This document shows positions 33,932 through 43,430 of a stretch of 64,000 nt of DNA, one piece after another. The first letter of the stretch is position 1; each line of letters begins with the position of its first letter. A program made the position numbers and the translations under genes. This DNA comes from Ferrovibrio terrae (GTDB lineage: Bacteria; Pseudomonadota; Alphaproteobacteria; Ferrovibrionales; Ferrovibrionaceae). Below the pieces are notes generated by a model, which was given only the letters and a program-made list of their open reading frames with translations, had not been told where the DNA came from and did no database searches. The DNA lies in the NCBI RefSeq assembly GCF_007197755.1, contig NZ_CP041636.1, positions 2,578,001 through 2,642,000 of the forward strand, given 5' to 3'.

Positions 33932-35757
33932 GCCGTCAGCCTGACAAAAGGCACCGGTCTGTCAAACCCCTTCAGTTCGGCGCTTTCGCGGCTTGCCGCG
34001 CGATCACGCAGCAGCGGCGCGACGGCGGGGTCGGCGGCGAGCGACTCCGACAGCACGACTTCGCCGCGCCGGCCGCGGCCCTGCAGGCGTGCGGCGAGGT
34101 TTACCGTGCTGCCGAAATAATCCAGCCGCTCGTTCAGTGTCACGGCGATGCAGCGGCCGGCATGCATGCCCATCTTCAGTCCGATCGCTGTGTCAGCGCT
34201 GCCGGTTTCGCGGCTGTAGTCTGCATTGAAGGCTGCGATGCGGTCATGGATATGCAGGGCAGCCTGTACGGCATGTTCCGGTGTGGCAAACGCCGCCATC
34301 ACGGCGTCGCCGATGGTCTTGATCAGGGCGCCGTCATGCTCGCGGATGGTTTCCGCCAGTACGCCGAAATGCCGCCGCACCAGGCGGTAGGCTGCCGCAT
34401 CGCCCAGCCGTTCATACAGCGCGGTCGAACCCTCCAGGTCGGTGAACATCAGCGTGATGCTGTCGATGCCGACATCCTCGCCGGCGCGCAGCACCTGATC
34501 GGGCAGCAGGTCGCGGAAGGCCTGCAGCGTCGTAACCTCGTGGGCGGTGAGGGCGTCGCTGCGCCAGGCACGCGATTCGATCACAAAGGTCAGTTCGCGG
34601 CTGCTGTGGTTGCGCATCGCGATGGTGCCAGACGTGTCGCCGGTCTCCGCCCGCATGGTGAAAGCGGGTGCTTCCGCATCCTCGGCCAGCAGAGTGGGGA
34701 AGGTGTTGCCATCATGGCGGGTGATGCATTCGCCGCCGGGCTCCAGCGTGCGCAGCCGGTATTCGCCGGCCGGCAGCGTTGCGGTGACCTTGCGCTCTTC
34801 GCCGGGCGCCAGGATCTGCTGCACGAGGATATGGCGCGAGACATGCGGCCCGCCCATGCAGAACTCGCCTTCGCCTATGCTGCGGATTGCGGTCGCAGGA
34901 CGGAAGCTGATTTCAATATTGCTGGTGAAGCTGCCGTCATAGGCGATGTTGCAAGAGGGACAGTGCGCCTGTTTTGGCAGGGCCTCCAGCGTATCGGCAG
35001 AAGCCTTGGCGCCGCCGCAACGCGGACAGAGCAGGTTCCAGGACAGGCCGAGCATGCCGAGCCGGGCGGCATCAAGACACAGTTCGGCGACGTGGCGGAC
35101 CGGCGCCTGCCATTCGCGCGCCAGTTTGCGCGGGCGAATGCGGACCAGATCGACTTCCTGCGCCGTCGTGATATGGCGGGCGAGACGGTCGGCGAGATCA
35201 TGATGATAGGCGCCGGCGGAAATCTGGCGCGTCAGGCCATCCAGCCGTGCCTGCTGCTGTGGTGTCAGGTCAGGAGGCGTGTAATCGAACGGCATTTCCG
35301 CCTGGCCGACGGCAAAACGCCCGGCCTGGTGCACCATCTCCTCCAGCCCCTTGCCGACCTTGTTGAGAAGCCCGGTGGCGAAGACCAGGTAGCCGGCGAT
35401 GCCACGCGGTGCGCCGCTGATCCGGTAGGTGACACGGCTGCCGCCATCGGGGCCGGGTTCAAGCTGCAGTGTAGGGCTCAGGCTTTTCAGCGGGCCGCGC
35501 CGGAAAATCCGCGTCTGACGGAATTCACGCTCGGCCACCCATTCGTAGGGCGGATCATCCCATTCGACGGCTACGCCCTTGTAGCTGGCGGCAGCGAGGC
35601 GCCTGACCGATCCGTCGGGTTGCGGCTCTTCGGTCACGGTATAGCGCGGGGTGCCAGCCGCCTCGTTGAAACGGGCGGTATCCGACAGATAGGGCCACAG
35701 GGCTGCCGGGGAAGCCGGCAAATCCCAGGTCCAGACGCGGTCATGCTGCTTCTGCAT
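33928..35757 (-). CDS. Class III adenylate cyclase with SRPBCC and zinc-ribbon front end
   Basis: A 609-residue protein. Residues 1-150 look like an SRPBCC/START ligand-binding fold (VWTWDLPASPAALWPYLSD). Two CPxC knuckles at about 241-270 (CPRCG, CPSC) form a zinc ribbon. A middle region follows, then a class III cyclase domain at about 432-600 with metal Asp in FTDLEGST, Lys and Asp in IKTIGDAVMAAF, Asp in LDYFGSTVN and Asn/Arg in VNLAARL. All catalytic and adenine-selecting residues are present, so it should make cAMP. No membrane helix is seen. The N-terminal domains suggest control by a bound hydrophobic ligand and by metal or redox state. Confidence 0.88.
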   Translation of the reverse strand: MQKQHDRVWTWDLPASPAALWPYLSDTARFNEAAGTPRYTVTEEPQPDGSVRRLAAASYKGVAVEWDDPPYEWVAEREFRQTRIFRRGPLKSLSPTLQLEPGPDGGSRVTYRISGAPRGIAGYLVFATGLLNKVGKGLEEMVHQAGRFAVGQAEMPFDYTPPDLTPQQQARLDGLTRQISAGAYHHDLADRLARHITTAQEVDLVRIRPRKLAREWQAPVRHVAELCLDAARLGMLGLSWNLLCPRCGGAKASADTLEALPKQAHCPSCNIAYDGSFTSNIEISFRPATAIRSIGEGEFCMGGPHVSRHILVQQILAPGEERKVTATLPAGEYRLRTLEPGGECITRHDGNTFPTLLAEDAEAPAFTMRAETGDTSGTIAMRNHSSRELTFVIESRAWRSDALTAHEVTTLQAFRDLLPDQVLRAGEDVGIDSITLMFTDLEGSTALYERLGDAAAYRLVRRHFGVLAETIREHDGALIKTIGDAVMAAFATPEHAVQAALHIHDRIAAFNADYSRETGSADTAIGLKMGMHAGRCIAVTLNERLDYFGSTVNLAARLQGRGRRGEVVLSESLAADPAVAPLLRDRAASRESAELKGFDRPVPFVRLTA

Positions 35758-35813
35758 GGAACAGAAGCTAGCACGCCGGCGTCATTGGCAAGAGGTCGGT
35801 TCGGTGACGCCGA

Positions 35814-36326
35814 TCACATCGGCCGTGTGGCCGGATCCGGCGTGGGTTCGACAATCACGGCATTGGCCGGCAGGGCCTGCGGCTGGCTGTCCGGATAGGT
35901 CGCGGTGCTGCCCGGTGCTTCGTAGGGCATGGTGGCCAGCTGCGGTTCGGCCCGGCGCCCGGGCGGGGTCATCGGCATGCGCGGATCGGCCAGAGTGCGC
36001 GGCGGCGCCGGCAACTGGCGGCCTTCCAGCGAATAGGGGTCTGGTTCGGCATAGCAGTCGACGCCGCCCAGCGTCTTGAAACAGTACACTTCCGGGCGGT
36101 CGGTCGGCTTGTAATTGCTGACGCAGTAGCTGCCCTCGGTGATGATATTTTCGAGATTGCAGGTCATGCCGAGACGCCTCTCGACGCGCGCTTTGAAGAT
36201 CTCGTAACCGACGGTGGCGATGCCGCTCTGCGCGGCGGGTGTCAGGTCGCCACGCGTGTCCGAACAGGCCGACAACAGGCCTGCGAGCATGAGCGGCAAC
36301 AGCAAGCTCTGGATTGCGAAACGCAT
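35814..36326 (-). CDS. Hypothetical lipoprotein with Pro-rich tail
   Basis: About 170 residues. The signal peptide ends in the lipobox LLSAC near residue 21. The mature part has four Cys (TC, YC, YC, DC between about 55 and 95), which could form two disulfides, and a low-complexity Pro-rich C-terminus of about 70 residues that could span peptidoglycan. The start chosen has AGGAGA eight bases upstream, 15 codons inside the longest frame. I recognise no domain. It is 56 bases upstream of nothing on its own strand except the cyclase gene that follows. Confidence 0.75.
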   Translation of the reverse strand: MRFAIQSLLLPLMLAGLLSACSDTRGDLTPAAQSGIATVGYEIFKARVERRLGMTCNLENIITEGSYCVSNYKPTDRPEVYCFKTLGGVDCYAEPDPYSLEGRQLPAPPRTLADPRMPMTPPGRRAEPQLATMPYEAPGSTATYPDSQPQALPANAVIVEPTPDPATRPM

Positions 36327-36417
36327 GGGGTTCTCTCCTGCACGCGGCCCGTCCTGAGGCCGCTCTGCCATTCTGGCGGCGCCATTATCGTGCCGGCAGG
36401 ATTGAATATCCAGTTAA

Positions 36418-36449
36418 GTGATATGGTTAAAACGCGTTAGCCATATCGC
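36418..36449 (-). repeat. Inverted repeat between histidine kinase and lipoprotein genes
   Basis: GATATGGTTAA (36420-36430) pairs with TTAGCCATATC (36437-36447) across the loop AACGCG, and two more pairs extend outward. It lies 49 bases after the histidine kinase stop on the minus strand and about 90 bases before the lipoprotein start. There is no T-run, so it may be a weak terminator or an operator. Confidence 0.4.
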
Positions 36450-36497
36450 TCAAACCTGCGGAATTGCGAGGCTTGGCCGTTAAAATCGGGGCCAGGA

Positions 36498-37925
36498 TCA
36501 GGCGGGTGCCTGCGGCAGGATGATGCGGAAGGTGGTGCCCAGCGGCCCGGTGCGGATCAGTTCCAGGTCGCCGCCGTGGCCGCGGATCAGCTCGCGGGCG
36601 ATGGCCAGCCCCAGACCGGTGCCGCCGCTGCGCCCGCCGCGGAACGGTTCGAACAGATGCGTGCGTGCCGCATCGCTCAGGCCCCCGCCGCTGTCGGCGA
36701 CCTCGATCACCACGTCGGTATCGGTGGCGGTGGCCGCCACCCGCAGGTCGCCGCCATCGGGCATGGCCTGCACGGCATTACGCATCAGGTTGTTCATCAC
36801 GCGATAGAGCTGATCGGGATCGGCATGCAGTGGCAGATGCTCGGGCACGGCATTGTGCCACCGGATAACAGCGCCGTCTGGCAGGCCGAGTGCGGCGGCC
36901 ACATCGTCGATGAAATTGCGCAGGGCGATCTGGCAGGTTTCCGGTGCGCGTTCTTCCGCCTTGCCGAATTGCAGGGTCTGGGCACAGAGCGAGATCGCCC
37001 GATCAATCGAACCGACCAGCCGCGGCGCCACCTGACGCACCGTCGGATCGTCGGACGCTTCCAGGCGGTCAGACACCAGCTGGGCCGCCGCCAGCATATT
37101 GCGCAGATCGTGGCTGATCTTGCTGACTGCGATGCCGAGCTGGGCCAGGCGCGTACGCTGGGTCAGGGCATGGCGCAGGTCCTGCTGCATCATCTGCAAC
37201 TCGCGCTCGGCCAGGCCGAGTTCGTCACGGCGCCGCGTGGGTCGGATGATCTGGCGCGCGTCTTCCGGCGCGGCATGGAAACCGACAATGCTGCCGATCA
37301 GGCGACGGATCGGCCGCACCAGCAGCAGCTGCAGGCTGACATAGACCAGGCTGCCGGTGATCATCGAGATCAGCAGCGCCACCCACAGCACGCGCCAGGA
37401 AAAGTCGCGCAGTGCCTCGCTCATCGGCGCGGTCGGCAGCACCACTTCGATGCGGGTGTGTGGATCGCGCGGCGACGGGCCGACCACGCGCACATACTCG
37501 GTGGGTGGTTTGATCAGCACCATCACGGCATGCATGATCTCTTCCCACCATTGCTGGTTCGCCAGGTCGACCGGTTTGCCGAGCATCGGCAGTTCCTGAC
37601 GGTCGCTCAGGATCAGCGCATTCGATTCCTTGCGCCGCATGGCAACCAGCTTGCCGCCGACATTGTGCAGCAGCTCGTCTTCCAACTCGGCGCTGACCAT
37701 GCCGTTCGGCGCCGCCAGCAGCGCAAGGGCGGCCTGGTCGGCGAGTTCGATGCGGGCTTCGAGGTAGCTGATGCGGAAGCGGCTCATCGCCGGCAGGTAG
37801 ATCAGCACGGCCGACAGCATGGTGAAGCCGACGGTCAGCAGCAGCAGCCGGCCGGACAGGCTGGCCACCGCGGGCGGACGCGGCAGGCGCGACAGATCGG
37901 ACGAGGGTCCCGGATCGGCGTTCAT
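36498..37925 (-). CDS. Sensor histidine kinase (orphan)
   Basis: A 475-residue inner-membrane kinase. One helix at about 25-45 and another near 175-200 flank a periplasmic sensor of about 130 residues. A HAMP linker follows (about 200-255), then an H-box KISHDLRNML with H near 272. The ATPase domain has NLMRNAVQAM (N-box), VADSGGGLS (G1) and GGTGLGLAIARELI (G2). It should autophosphorylate and pass phosphate to a response regulator, but none is encoded next to it. It is 21 bases downstream of the flavoprotein gene, so it may share its transcript. Confidence 0.92.
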   Translation of the reverse strand: MNADPGPSSDLSRLPRPPAVASLSGRLLLLTVGFTMLSAVLIYLPAMSRFRISYLEARIELADQAALALLAAPNGMVSAELEDELLHNVGGKLVAMRRKESNALILSDRQELPMLGKPVDLANQQWWEEIMHAVMVLIKPPTEYVRVVGPSPRDPHTRIEVVLPTAPMSEALRDFSWRVLWVALLISMITGSLVYVSLQLLLVRPIRRLIGSIVGFHAAPEDARQIIRPTRRRDELGLAERELQMMQQDLRHALTQRTRLAQLGIAVSKISHDLRNMLAAAQLVSDRLEASDDPTVRQVAPRLVGSIDRAISLCAQTLQFGKAEERAPETCQIALRNFIDDVAAALGLPDGAVIRWHNAVPEHLPLHADPDQLYRVMNNLMRNAVQAMPDGGDLRVAATATDTDVVIEVADSGGGLSDAARTHLFEPFRGGRSGGTGLGLAIARELIRGHGGDLELIRTGPLGTTFRIILPQAPA

Positions 37926-37946
37926 GGCGTCGAATACTACAGCGTC

Positions 37947-39371
37947 TCAGTCAAAACGGGCGAGGAACTGCACTACGCGGCGGCCGAATGGGCTGAACAG
38001 TTTCGGGCGGTAGAAATCTGTAGCGGCCTGGGCGGCGGTGTTCCCACGCGCCGGGAAGGGGGCAATCATCGCCTGCATCGCACCGATTCCGAATCCCTTT
38101 CCGATGGCCAGGGCCCAGGGCTGCAGGACTTCGGCTGCCTGCGGCCCGACAGCTGCCGCGCCGAGGATGCCGCCCAGCGGCGTGGTGACGACTTTCAGCA
38201 ATCCCTCGCTGCCGCCATCGGCCAGGGCACGTTCGTTCAAAACGAACGGCCGGCGCAGAATGCGGATGCTGCGATGGCTGCGTCGCGCCTCGGTTTCGTT
38301 GAGGCCGACGAAAGCCAGTTCGGGATCGCCGGGCACCAGGCTGGCGGCGGCGTTGGTGGCGATGCGCGCCGGCAGCCGGAACAGCAGGTTCTTCAGCGCC
38401 ACGCCGGCATGATGCAGCACCACCGGCGTGGTGGCCTGCAGGTCGGTGGCCGCGCCGATGGCGAAGACGCGGCGGTTCGTGGTGCGCAGCCGGCGATCGG
38501 TGACGATGCCCTGCGCGCCGGTCTCGATGCCGGCGACCATGGGATTGAGCGCGCCGTGGTCGGCCTGCCAGCCGGCGGCGAGGACCAGATGCGACGCGGC
38601 GATACGCGTGCTGCTGCCATCGGTGTGGCGCAAGGTCAGCACGATGCCTGGCACTGTATTCTCCACCTGCGCGATCTCGGTCTGCTCATGCAGGGTGACG
38701 CCATCGCGGCGCAGCGCGTCGATCGTCAGATCGCTAAGCTCCGGATCATGGCGTGACAGGAAGCGGCCTTGTTCGACCAGCGTGACTTTCACGCCGATGC
38801 GGCAGAAGCCCTGCGCCAGGGCCACGCCGGCACCACCGCCGCCAATGATCAGCAGATGCAGCGGGCGTTCGGTCACGTCGAAAGCGGTCTGCGGCGTCAG
38901 GCAGGGAATGTCGGCCAAACCCGGAATCGCCGGCAGGGCCGGGCGCGCACCGGTGGCGATGACAAAGCGCTTGGCTGTGACCACGCAGTCGCCGACGGCA
39001 AGGCTGTCGGCAGAGGCGAAACGCGCTTCGCCCTGCAACACGGTGATGCCCAGCGCGGACAGTCGTTCGACCGAATCATTGGCTGCCTGCGCGGCCGTGG
39101 TGTTTTTCGCGTGGCGCAGCACGGCGGCGAAATCGATGTCGGGTTCTTCGTAGCGGATGCCGAAGCCGGTGGCCTCGCGCCAGTTGACGGCATGACGACC
39201 CGCGGCGGACAGCACCTGCAATGGCAGTTCGCCATGCAGGCGGTAACCGCCCATGCGCTCGCGTTCGATCAGCACGGTTTTCATGCCGAACAGCGCGCTG
39301 GCAGTCGCCATCGCTATGCCGCCGGCCCCGGCGCCGATCACGGCGATCTCGCAGTCGATCCGCTCGCTCAT
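37947..39371 (-). CDS. Pyridine nucleotide-disulfide oxidoreductase-like FAD protein lacking redox cysteines
   Basis: About 474 residues with the fold of lipoamide dehydrogenase or mercuric reductase. The FAD motif is IGAGAGGIAMATASALFG near 11-28, the second ATG motif FVIATGARPALPAIPG near 140, the NAD motif IIGGGGAGVALAQGFCRIG near 180, and the C-terminal dimerisation domain is present. The redox pair CxxxxC after GG is replaced by YRLHGE, and the active-site HP-E region by PFPARG. It therefore cannot do disulfide chemistry and is perhaps an FAD-dependent quinone or other reductase. The start is the ATG 13 codons inside a TTG-initiated frame. No strong ribosome site is seen. Confidence 0.85.
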   Translation of the reverse strand: MSERIDCEIAVIGAGAGGIAMATASALFGMKTVLIERERMGGYRLHGELPLQVLSAAGRHAVNWREATGFGIRYEEPDIDFAAVLRHAKNTTAAQAANDSVERLSALGITVLQGEARFASADSLAVGDCVVTAKRFVIATGARPALPAIPGLADIPCLTPQTAFDVTERPLHLLIIGGGGAGVALAQGFCRIGVKVTLVEQGRFLSRHDPELSDLTIDALRRDGVTLHEQTEIAQVENTVPGIVLTLRHTDGSSTRIAASHLVLAAGWQADHGALNPMVAGIETGAQGIVTDRRLRTTNRRVFAIGAATDLQATTPVVLHHAGVALKNLLFRLPARIATNAAASLVPGDPELAFVGLNETEARRSHRSIRILRRPFVLNERALADGGSEGLLKVVTTPLGGILGAAAVGPQAAEVLQPWALAIGKGFGIGAMQAMIAPFPARGNTAAQAATDFYRPKLFSPFGRRVVQFLARFD

Positions 39372-39548
39372 GCTGCAAGCAAGCCAGCGGCCTCTTCCCA
39401 AGTCAAGCAATCGACTCGGGGCGAAAGTGTCGCCGTTCGCCCCGTTTTTGCCGCAAAGTCGCGCGAAAGGAAGCTTTTACGGGCCGTTTGGGCTATAGCT
39501 GGGCCAGCGCCCGCACGGACGTCAACCTGCATCTGACATAGATTCGCC

Positions 39549-41978
39549 ATGATATTCCGACCGATCCATTTTCTGCTCTCTCTGGCCCTGCTGCTTTGCC
39601 TGCTGGTGATGCCGGCCGTGTCCGCAGGCGCCCAGCAGCCAGCCACCGGCACGTCCTCCCCGGGCGCACTGACGCCGACCGACTGGAATGCCGCCCTGTC
39701 GCCGATCACGCGCCAGCTGCGCGATCCCCGCATGGACGACGAGGGCTTTGCGGTGCTGCGCGCCGATCTCGACCGGCTGCGCGTGCATGCCACCACCGAG
39801 CGCGACCAGTTCCGCCAGGTGGCGACGGCCACGCAGTCTCAGCTCGATGCGCTCGGGCCCCCACCTGCAGCCGGCCAGCCGCGCGAGGCTGCGGCAGTGA
39901 CAGAGTCGCGCCGCCAACTCGCTGTGCGGCTGCAATCGGCGCAGGACAGCACCAAGCAGGCCGAACTGGCGCTGACGCGCATCGTCGCGCTGCAGGACGA
40001 AGTGGCCGATGAAGCGCGCCGGCAGTTCACGCGGCAGCTGCTATATCGTGGCGCCTCGCCATTCAATCCCGATTTCTGGCGCGGCGGCTTTGACGATATA
40101 GGCGCGACTTCAGCCCAGGTGATGGCAATCCCGGCGCAGTGGTGGGCGGCCGACCAGGGCCGTCGTCCGGGACACAGCACGTTGCTGCAGATCGTGATCG
40201 TGGTGGCTATTGCGGGTGCCCTGCTGGTGCCTACGCAGCGCTGGCTCCGCCGCAATTACGGCATCCTTCCTGAAAACGAAGACCCGTCACCGGTTCGCCG
40301 TACCATTGCCGCCTTCACGGTCCTCATCGGGCGTACGGCCATGCCGCTCGTTGTGCTGTGGGCCGCTTACGGCGTACTGCTTGGGAACGGCTGGCTGGAG
40401 GGCCTGGTCGGCAGCATGGTGCTGATGCTGATGCAGGCGGTGTCCACTGCACTGCTGGCCTATGGTCTGGCCCATGCGACGCTGGCGCCGCACCAGCCGG
40501 CCTGGGCACTGATCCCGCTGTCCGAGCCGGAACGGGACAAACTTTTGCGCCGTACCGCCGCCGTGGCGGTTGGCATGATCCTGCTGGCTGTGCTGGTGGC
40601 GCCGTCGCGCGTGCCGGATTTCAGTTTCGCCGGGCGCAACATGGTAATCGCCGCGGTGGCGTTATTCCTGTTCATTTCCAACCTGGCTTTTTCCGATCCG
40701 CGGGTCTGGCGTTCGCTGCCGGACGAGTGGCGACCGCTGCGCCTGCTGTCAGGACTGATCTTCGGTCTCAATCTGGTCGCGCTGGTGGCGATGCTGCTGG
40801 GCTATTACGGCGCTGCCGCTTTCCTGTCCTACGGTTTGCTCGGTTCCGCGCTGAGTCTCGGCGCCTATGCACTGGTGCGCATCGCTGTCCGTGACGGCCT
40901 CGCCAATCTGGCCGAGAATCCGGACAGCCGCTTCCGCACCTGGCGGCAGTCGCTGGGCCTAAGCGGCCCGATGAGCACCACCAGCCAGCTGCTGCTTGGC
41001 CTGCTGGCCGATATCATACTGTTCCTCCTGCTGCTGGCCGGCCTTGCCGTGTCCTGGGGTGTCAGCCGCGCCACGCTGGTCAGCTACATGCTCGAGCTGT
41101 TCTACGGCGTCACCATCGGGCCGGTCACAATCTCACTCGGTAACATCCTGACCGCAGTTGTTGTGCTGGTGATTGGCATCGGCATCACGCGACTGCTGAG
41201 TGGCGGCCTCAATTCCCGGTTGGAAACGCAGGCCGGCATCGATCCTGGCGTGCGCAATTCGATGGTCACCGGCCTGACATATGTCGGTTACCTGCTCGCC
41301 ATCGTCGCCGGCGTCGGCGTGGTCGGCCTCGACCTGTCGAACCTCGCGATCATCGCCGGCGCGCTTTCGGTCGGTATCGGTTTCGGCCTGCAGAACATCG
41401 TCAACAACTTCGTCTCTGGTCTGATCCTGCTGATCGAACGGCCCGTGAAAGTCGGTGACTGGGTGGTGGTCGGCACCCGCGAAGGCTATGTCCGCCGCAT
41501 CAACGTGCGCTCGACCGAGATTGAGACTTTCCCGCGCGCCTCGGTGATCATTCCGAATTCCGAGCTGATCTCGCAATCGGTGATGAACTGGACGCACCGC
41601 AATCGTCTGGGGCGCATCGATATCCAGATCAACCTGTCCTACAATGCCGACCTTGAGAAGGCGCGCGAGGTGCTGCTGAAATGCCTGACCGAGCATCCAG
41701 ACATCCTCAGTATGCCGGCACCTCTGGTGGTATTCCGTGAATTCGAGGCCGGCACGCTGCTGTTCGCGTTGCGCGGTCATATCTCCGATGTCGAAAAACG
41801 CCACATCATCGAAAGCGATCTGCGCTTCGCGATTCACAAGGCTTTGAAGGAAAGCGGCGTCGGACTGCCTTATGGCGGGCCCAACACGCTGCATCTTGCC
41901 GATATCGAAAGGCTGGAAAAAGCTTTGGGCGGCCTGCGTGCTGCGCAGGACCGCCCAAAGTCAGACGGTCAGGCTTAG
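39549..41978 (+). CDS. Large mechanosensitive channel, MscS family (DUF3772-type)
   Basis: An 809-residue inner-membrane protein. A signal peptide (1-28, VSAGA-Q) is followed by a periplasmic helical DUF3772-like domain to about 200, then about ten membrane helices. The MscS pore and beta domain span about 590-780: ALSVGIGFGLQNIVNNFVSGL is the pore helix near 605-625, followed by IERPVKVGDWVVVG and FPRASVIIPNSELISQSVMNWT. It opens under membrane tension to release solutes on osmotic downshock. It converges on the pirin gene, with one base between their stop codons. Confidence 0.92.
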   Translation: MIFRPIHFLLSLALLLCLLVMPAVSAGAQQPATGTSSPGALTPTDWNAALSPITRQLRDPRMDDEGFAVLRADLDRLRVHATTERDQFRQVATATQSQLDALGPPPAAGQPREAAAVTESRRQLAVRLQSAQDSTKQAELALTRIVALQDEVADEARRQFTRQLLYRGASPFNPDFWRGGFDDIGATSAQVMAIPAQWWAADQGRRPGHSTLLQIVIVVAIAGALLVPTQRWLRRNYGILPENEDPSPVRRTIAAFTVLIGRTAMPLVVLWAAYGVLLGNGWLEGLVGSMVLMLMQAVSTALLAYGLAHATLAPHQPAWALIPLSEPERDKLLRRTAAVAVGMILLAVLVAPSRVPDFSFAGRNMVIAAVALFLFISNLAFSDPRVWRSLPDEWRPLRLLSGLIFGLNLVALVAMLLGYYGAAAFLSYGLLGSALSLGAYALVRIAVRDGLANLAENPDSRFRTWRQSLGLSGPMSTTSQLLLGLLADIILFLLLLAGLAVSWGVSRATLVSYMLELFYGVTIGPVTISLGNILTAVVVLVIGIGITRLLSGGLNSRLETQAGIDPGVRNSMVTGLTYVGYLLAIVAGVGVVGLDLSNLAIIAGALSVGIGFGLQNIVNNFVSGLILLIERPVKVGDWVVVGTREGYVRRINVRSTEIETFPRASVIIPNSELISQSVMNWTHRNRLGRIDIQINLSYNADLEKAREVLLKCLTEHPDILSMPAPLVVFREFEAGTLLFALRGHISDVEKRHIIESDLRFAIHKALKESGVGLPYGGPNTLHLADIERLEKALGGLRAAQDRPKSDGQA

Positions 41979-41979
41979 G

Positions 41980-42711
41980 TCAGTTCGGGCGCTGCTGCGG
42001 ACGCGGCAGGTCGAACAGCAGGAATTCCGCACCTTCGGGCGCCTTGATCTCCACCGGCGTGTCGGCAGCGATGGCCACGCCATCGCGGGTCTTCAAAGTC
42101 ACACCGTCGACATCCACGCTGCCCTCGGCGACCACCAGATAAGCCATGCGATCAGGCTTCTGCTCGTAGGTCACCGACTTGCCCTTTTCGACCAGCGCGC
42201 CGAACAGGGTGGCATCCTGATGGATCAGCAGCGTGCCCGTGTTGGCCGAGAGCACCGCCTCTTCGCCAGATGCCAGCGGCACCAGACGGTTGGCGCGATC
42301 GCCCTTGGGGAACTGTGCCTGGTCCCAGCGCGGCTTCAGCTTGGCCTGACGCGGCTCGATCCAGATCTGGAACAGATGCGTCATCTCGTCTTCGGCATTG
42401 AACTCCGAATGCATGATGCCGGTGCCGGCCGACATCACCTGCACATCGCCGGCTGGGGTGCGGCCCTTGTTGCCCAGGCTGTCTTCGTGGCTGATCGCGC
42501 CCTTGGTGACATAGGTGATGATCTCCATGTCGCGATGGCCATGCATCGGGAAGCCAGACTGCGCTGCGATCTCGTCGTCATTCCACACGCGCAGCGGACC
42601 GAAGCCGAAGCCCATCGGCGCGGCAACGCCCGAGAAGTTGAAGTGGAAGCGGCTGTTCAGCCAGTCGATGTTCATCCGGCCGAGATTGTCGAAGGGGACA
42701 ACATGAATCAT
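41980..42711 (-). CDS. Pirin-family bicupin protein
   Basis: A 243-residue two-cupin protein. The metal site is in the N-terminal cupin: PMHGHRDMEIITYV near 55-68 (three His and Glu with ISHEDS). The C-terminal cupin lacks ligands, as usual. Family members act as quercetin dioxygenases or redox-sensing cofactors. The start has GGAGG five bases upstream; four extra codons upstream are unlikely. It lies downstream of wrbA past a hairpin and is probably part of the same LysR-controlled, quinone/oxidative-stress unit. Confidence 0.92.
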   Translation of the reverse strand: MIHVVPFDNLGRMNIDWLNSRFHFNFSGVAAPMGFGFGPLRVWNDDEIAAQSGFPMHGHRDMEIITYVTKGAISHEDSLGNKGRTPAGDVQVMSAGTGIMHSEFNAEDEMTHLFQIWIEPRQAKLKPRWDQAQFPKGDRANRLVPLASGEEAVLSANTGTLLIHQDATLFGALVEKGKSVTYEQKPDRMAYLVVAEGSVDVDGVTLKTRDGVAIAADTPVEIKAPEGAEFLLFDLPRPQQRPN

Positions 42712-42724
42712 GGAAGCCTCCATC

Positions 42725-42753
42725 GGCGACGGCGGATCATGTCAGCCGTCGCC
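42725..42753 (-). terminator. Hairpin between wrbA and the pirin gene
   Basis: GGCGACGGC (42725-42733) and GCCGTCGCC (42745-42753) form a nine-pair perfect stem with an 11-base loop, immediately after the wrbA stop on the minus strand. There is no T-run, so it may reduce rather than stop read-through into the pirin gene. Confidence 0.45.
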
Positions 42754-42766
42754 ACTAGGTAGAGAG

Positions 42767-43366
42767 TTAAGCCTTCAGCTTTGCGGCGATGCTCGCCACA
42801 TGCTTGCCCTGGAAGCGGGCGGTCTTGAGTTCCTTCTCGCTCGGGCTGCGGCTGCCATCCGCACCGGCGATGGTGCCGGCGCCGAGCGGCGAACCGCCCT
42901 TCACTTCGCTGACGTCCATCGTCTCCGGGATGGCGTAAGGCAGGCCGACGATCACGAGGCCATGATGCAGCAGGGTGGTGTGGAAGCTGCTCGCCGTGGT
43001 TTCATTGCCGCCGCCGGTGCCGGTCGAGACGAAGACGCTGCCGACCTTGCCGACCAGCGCGCCCTTCACCCACAGACCGCCGGTCTGGTCGAGGAAGCTG
43101 CGCATCTGGCCGGTCATGTTGCCGAAGCGGGTGCCGGTGCCGAAGATGATGGCGTCATAATCGGCCAGTTCGGCCGGGTCTGCGATTGGCGCCGCCTGAT
43201 CCCATTTGCCGCCGGCCTTCTTGAAGGCCTCTTCCGGCATGGTCTCGGGTACGCGCTTGATGGTGACCTGGGCGCCGGCTACTTCGCGGGCGCCGGCGGC
43301 AACAGCCTCGGCCATCTTTTCCACGTGGCCATACATCGAATGATAAAGAACGAGAACCTTGGTCAT
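42767..43366 (-). CDS. wrbA: NAD(P)H:quinone oxidoreductase WrbA
   Basis: A 199-residue flavodoxin-like enzyme of type IV. The FMN phosphate loop is [20 protein letters not shown] near 8-27, and [20 protein letters not shown] near 75-95 is the WrbA signature. It reduces quinones by two electrons, avoiding semiquinone radicals. It diverges from a LysR regulator with repeated GAAACAAT sites between them, and is followed by a pirin gene. Confidence 0.95.
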   Translation of the reverse strand: MTKVLVLYHSMYGHVEKMAEAVAAGAREVAGAQVTIKRVPETMPEEAFKKAGGKWDQAAPIADPAELADYDAIIFGTGTRFGNMTGQMRSFLDQTGGLWVKGALVGKVGSVFVSTGTGGGNETTASSFHTTLLHHGLVIVGLPYAIPETMDVSEVKGGSPLGAGTIAGADGSRSPSEKELKTARFQGKHVASIAAKLKA

Positions 43367-43430
43367 GGCTGCCTCCTGGGCGGTCCGGGTTGGTGTTGGT
43401 TCGCGTTGGAAGGTATGCCTTTCCTAGATT

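Noticed and set aside
33880-35898. 672-codon plus-strand frame
   Set aside because: Antisense shadow of the nucleotidyl cyclase gene.
36576-38756. 726-codon plus-strand frame
   Set aside because: Antisense shadow of the histidine kinase and flavoprotein genes.
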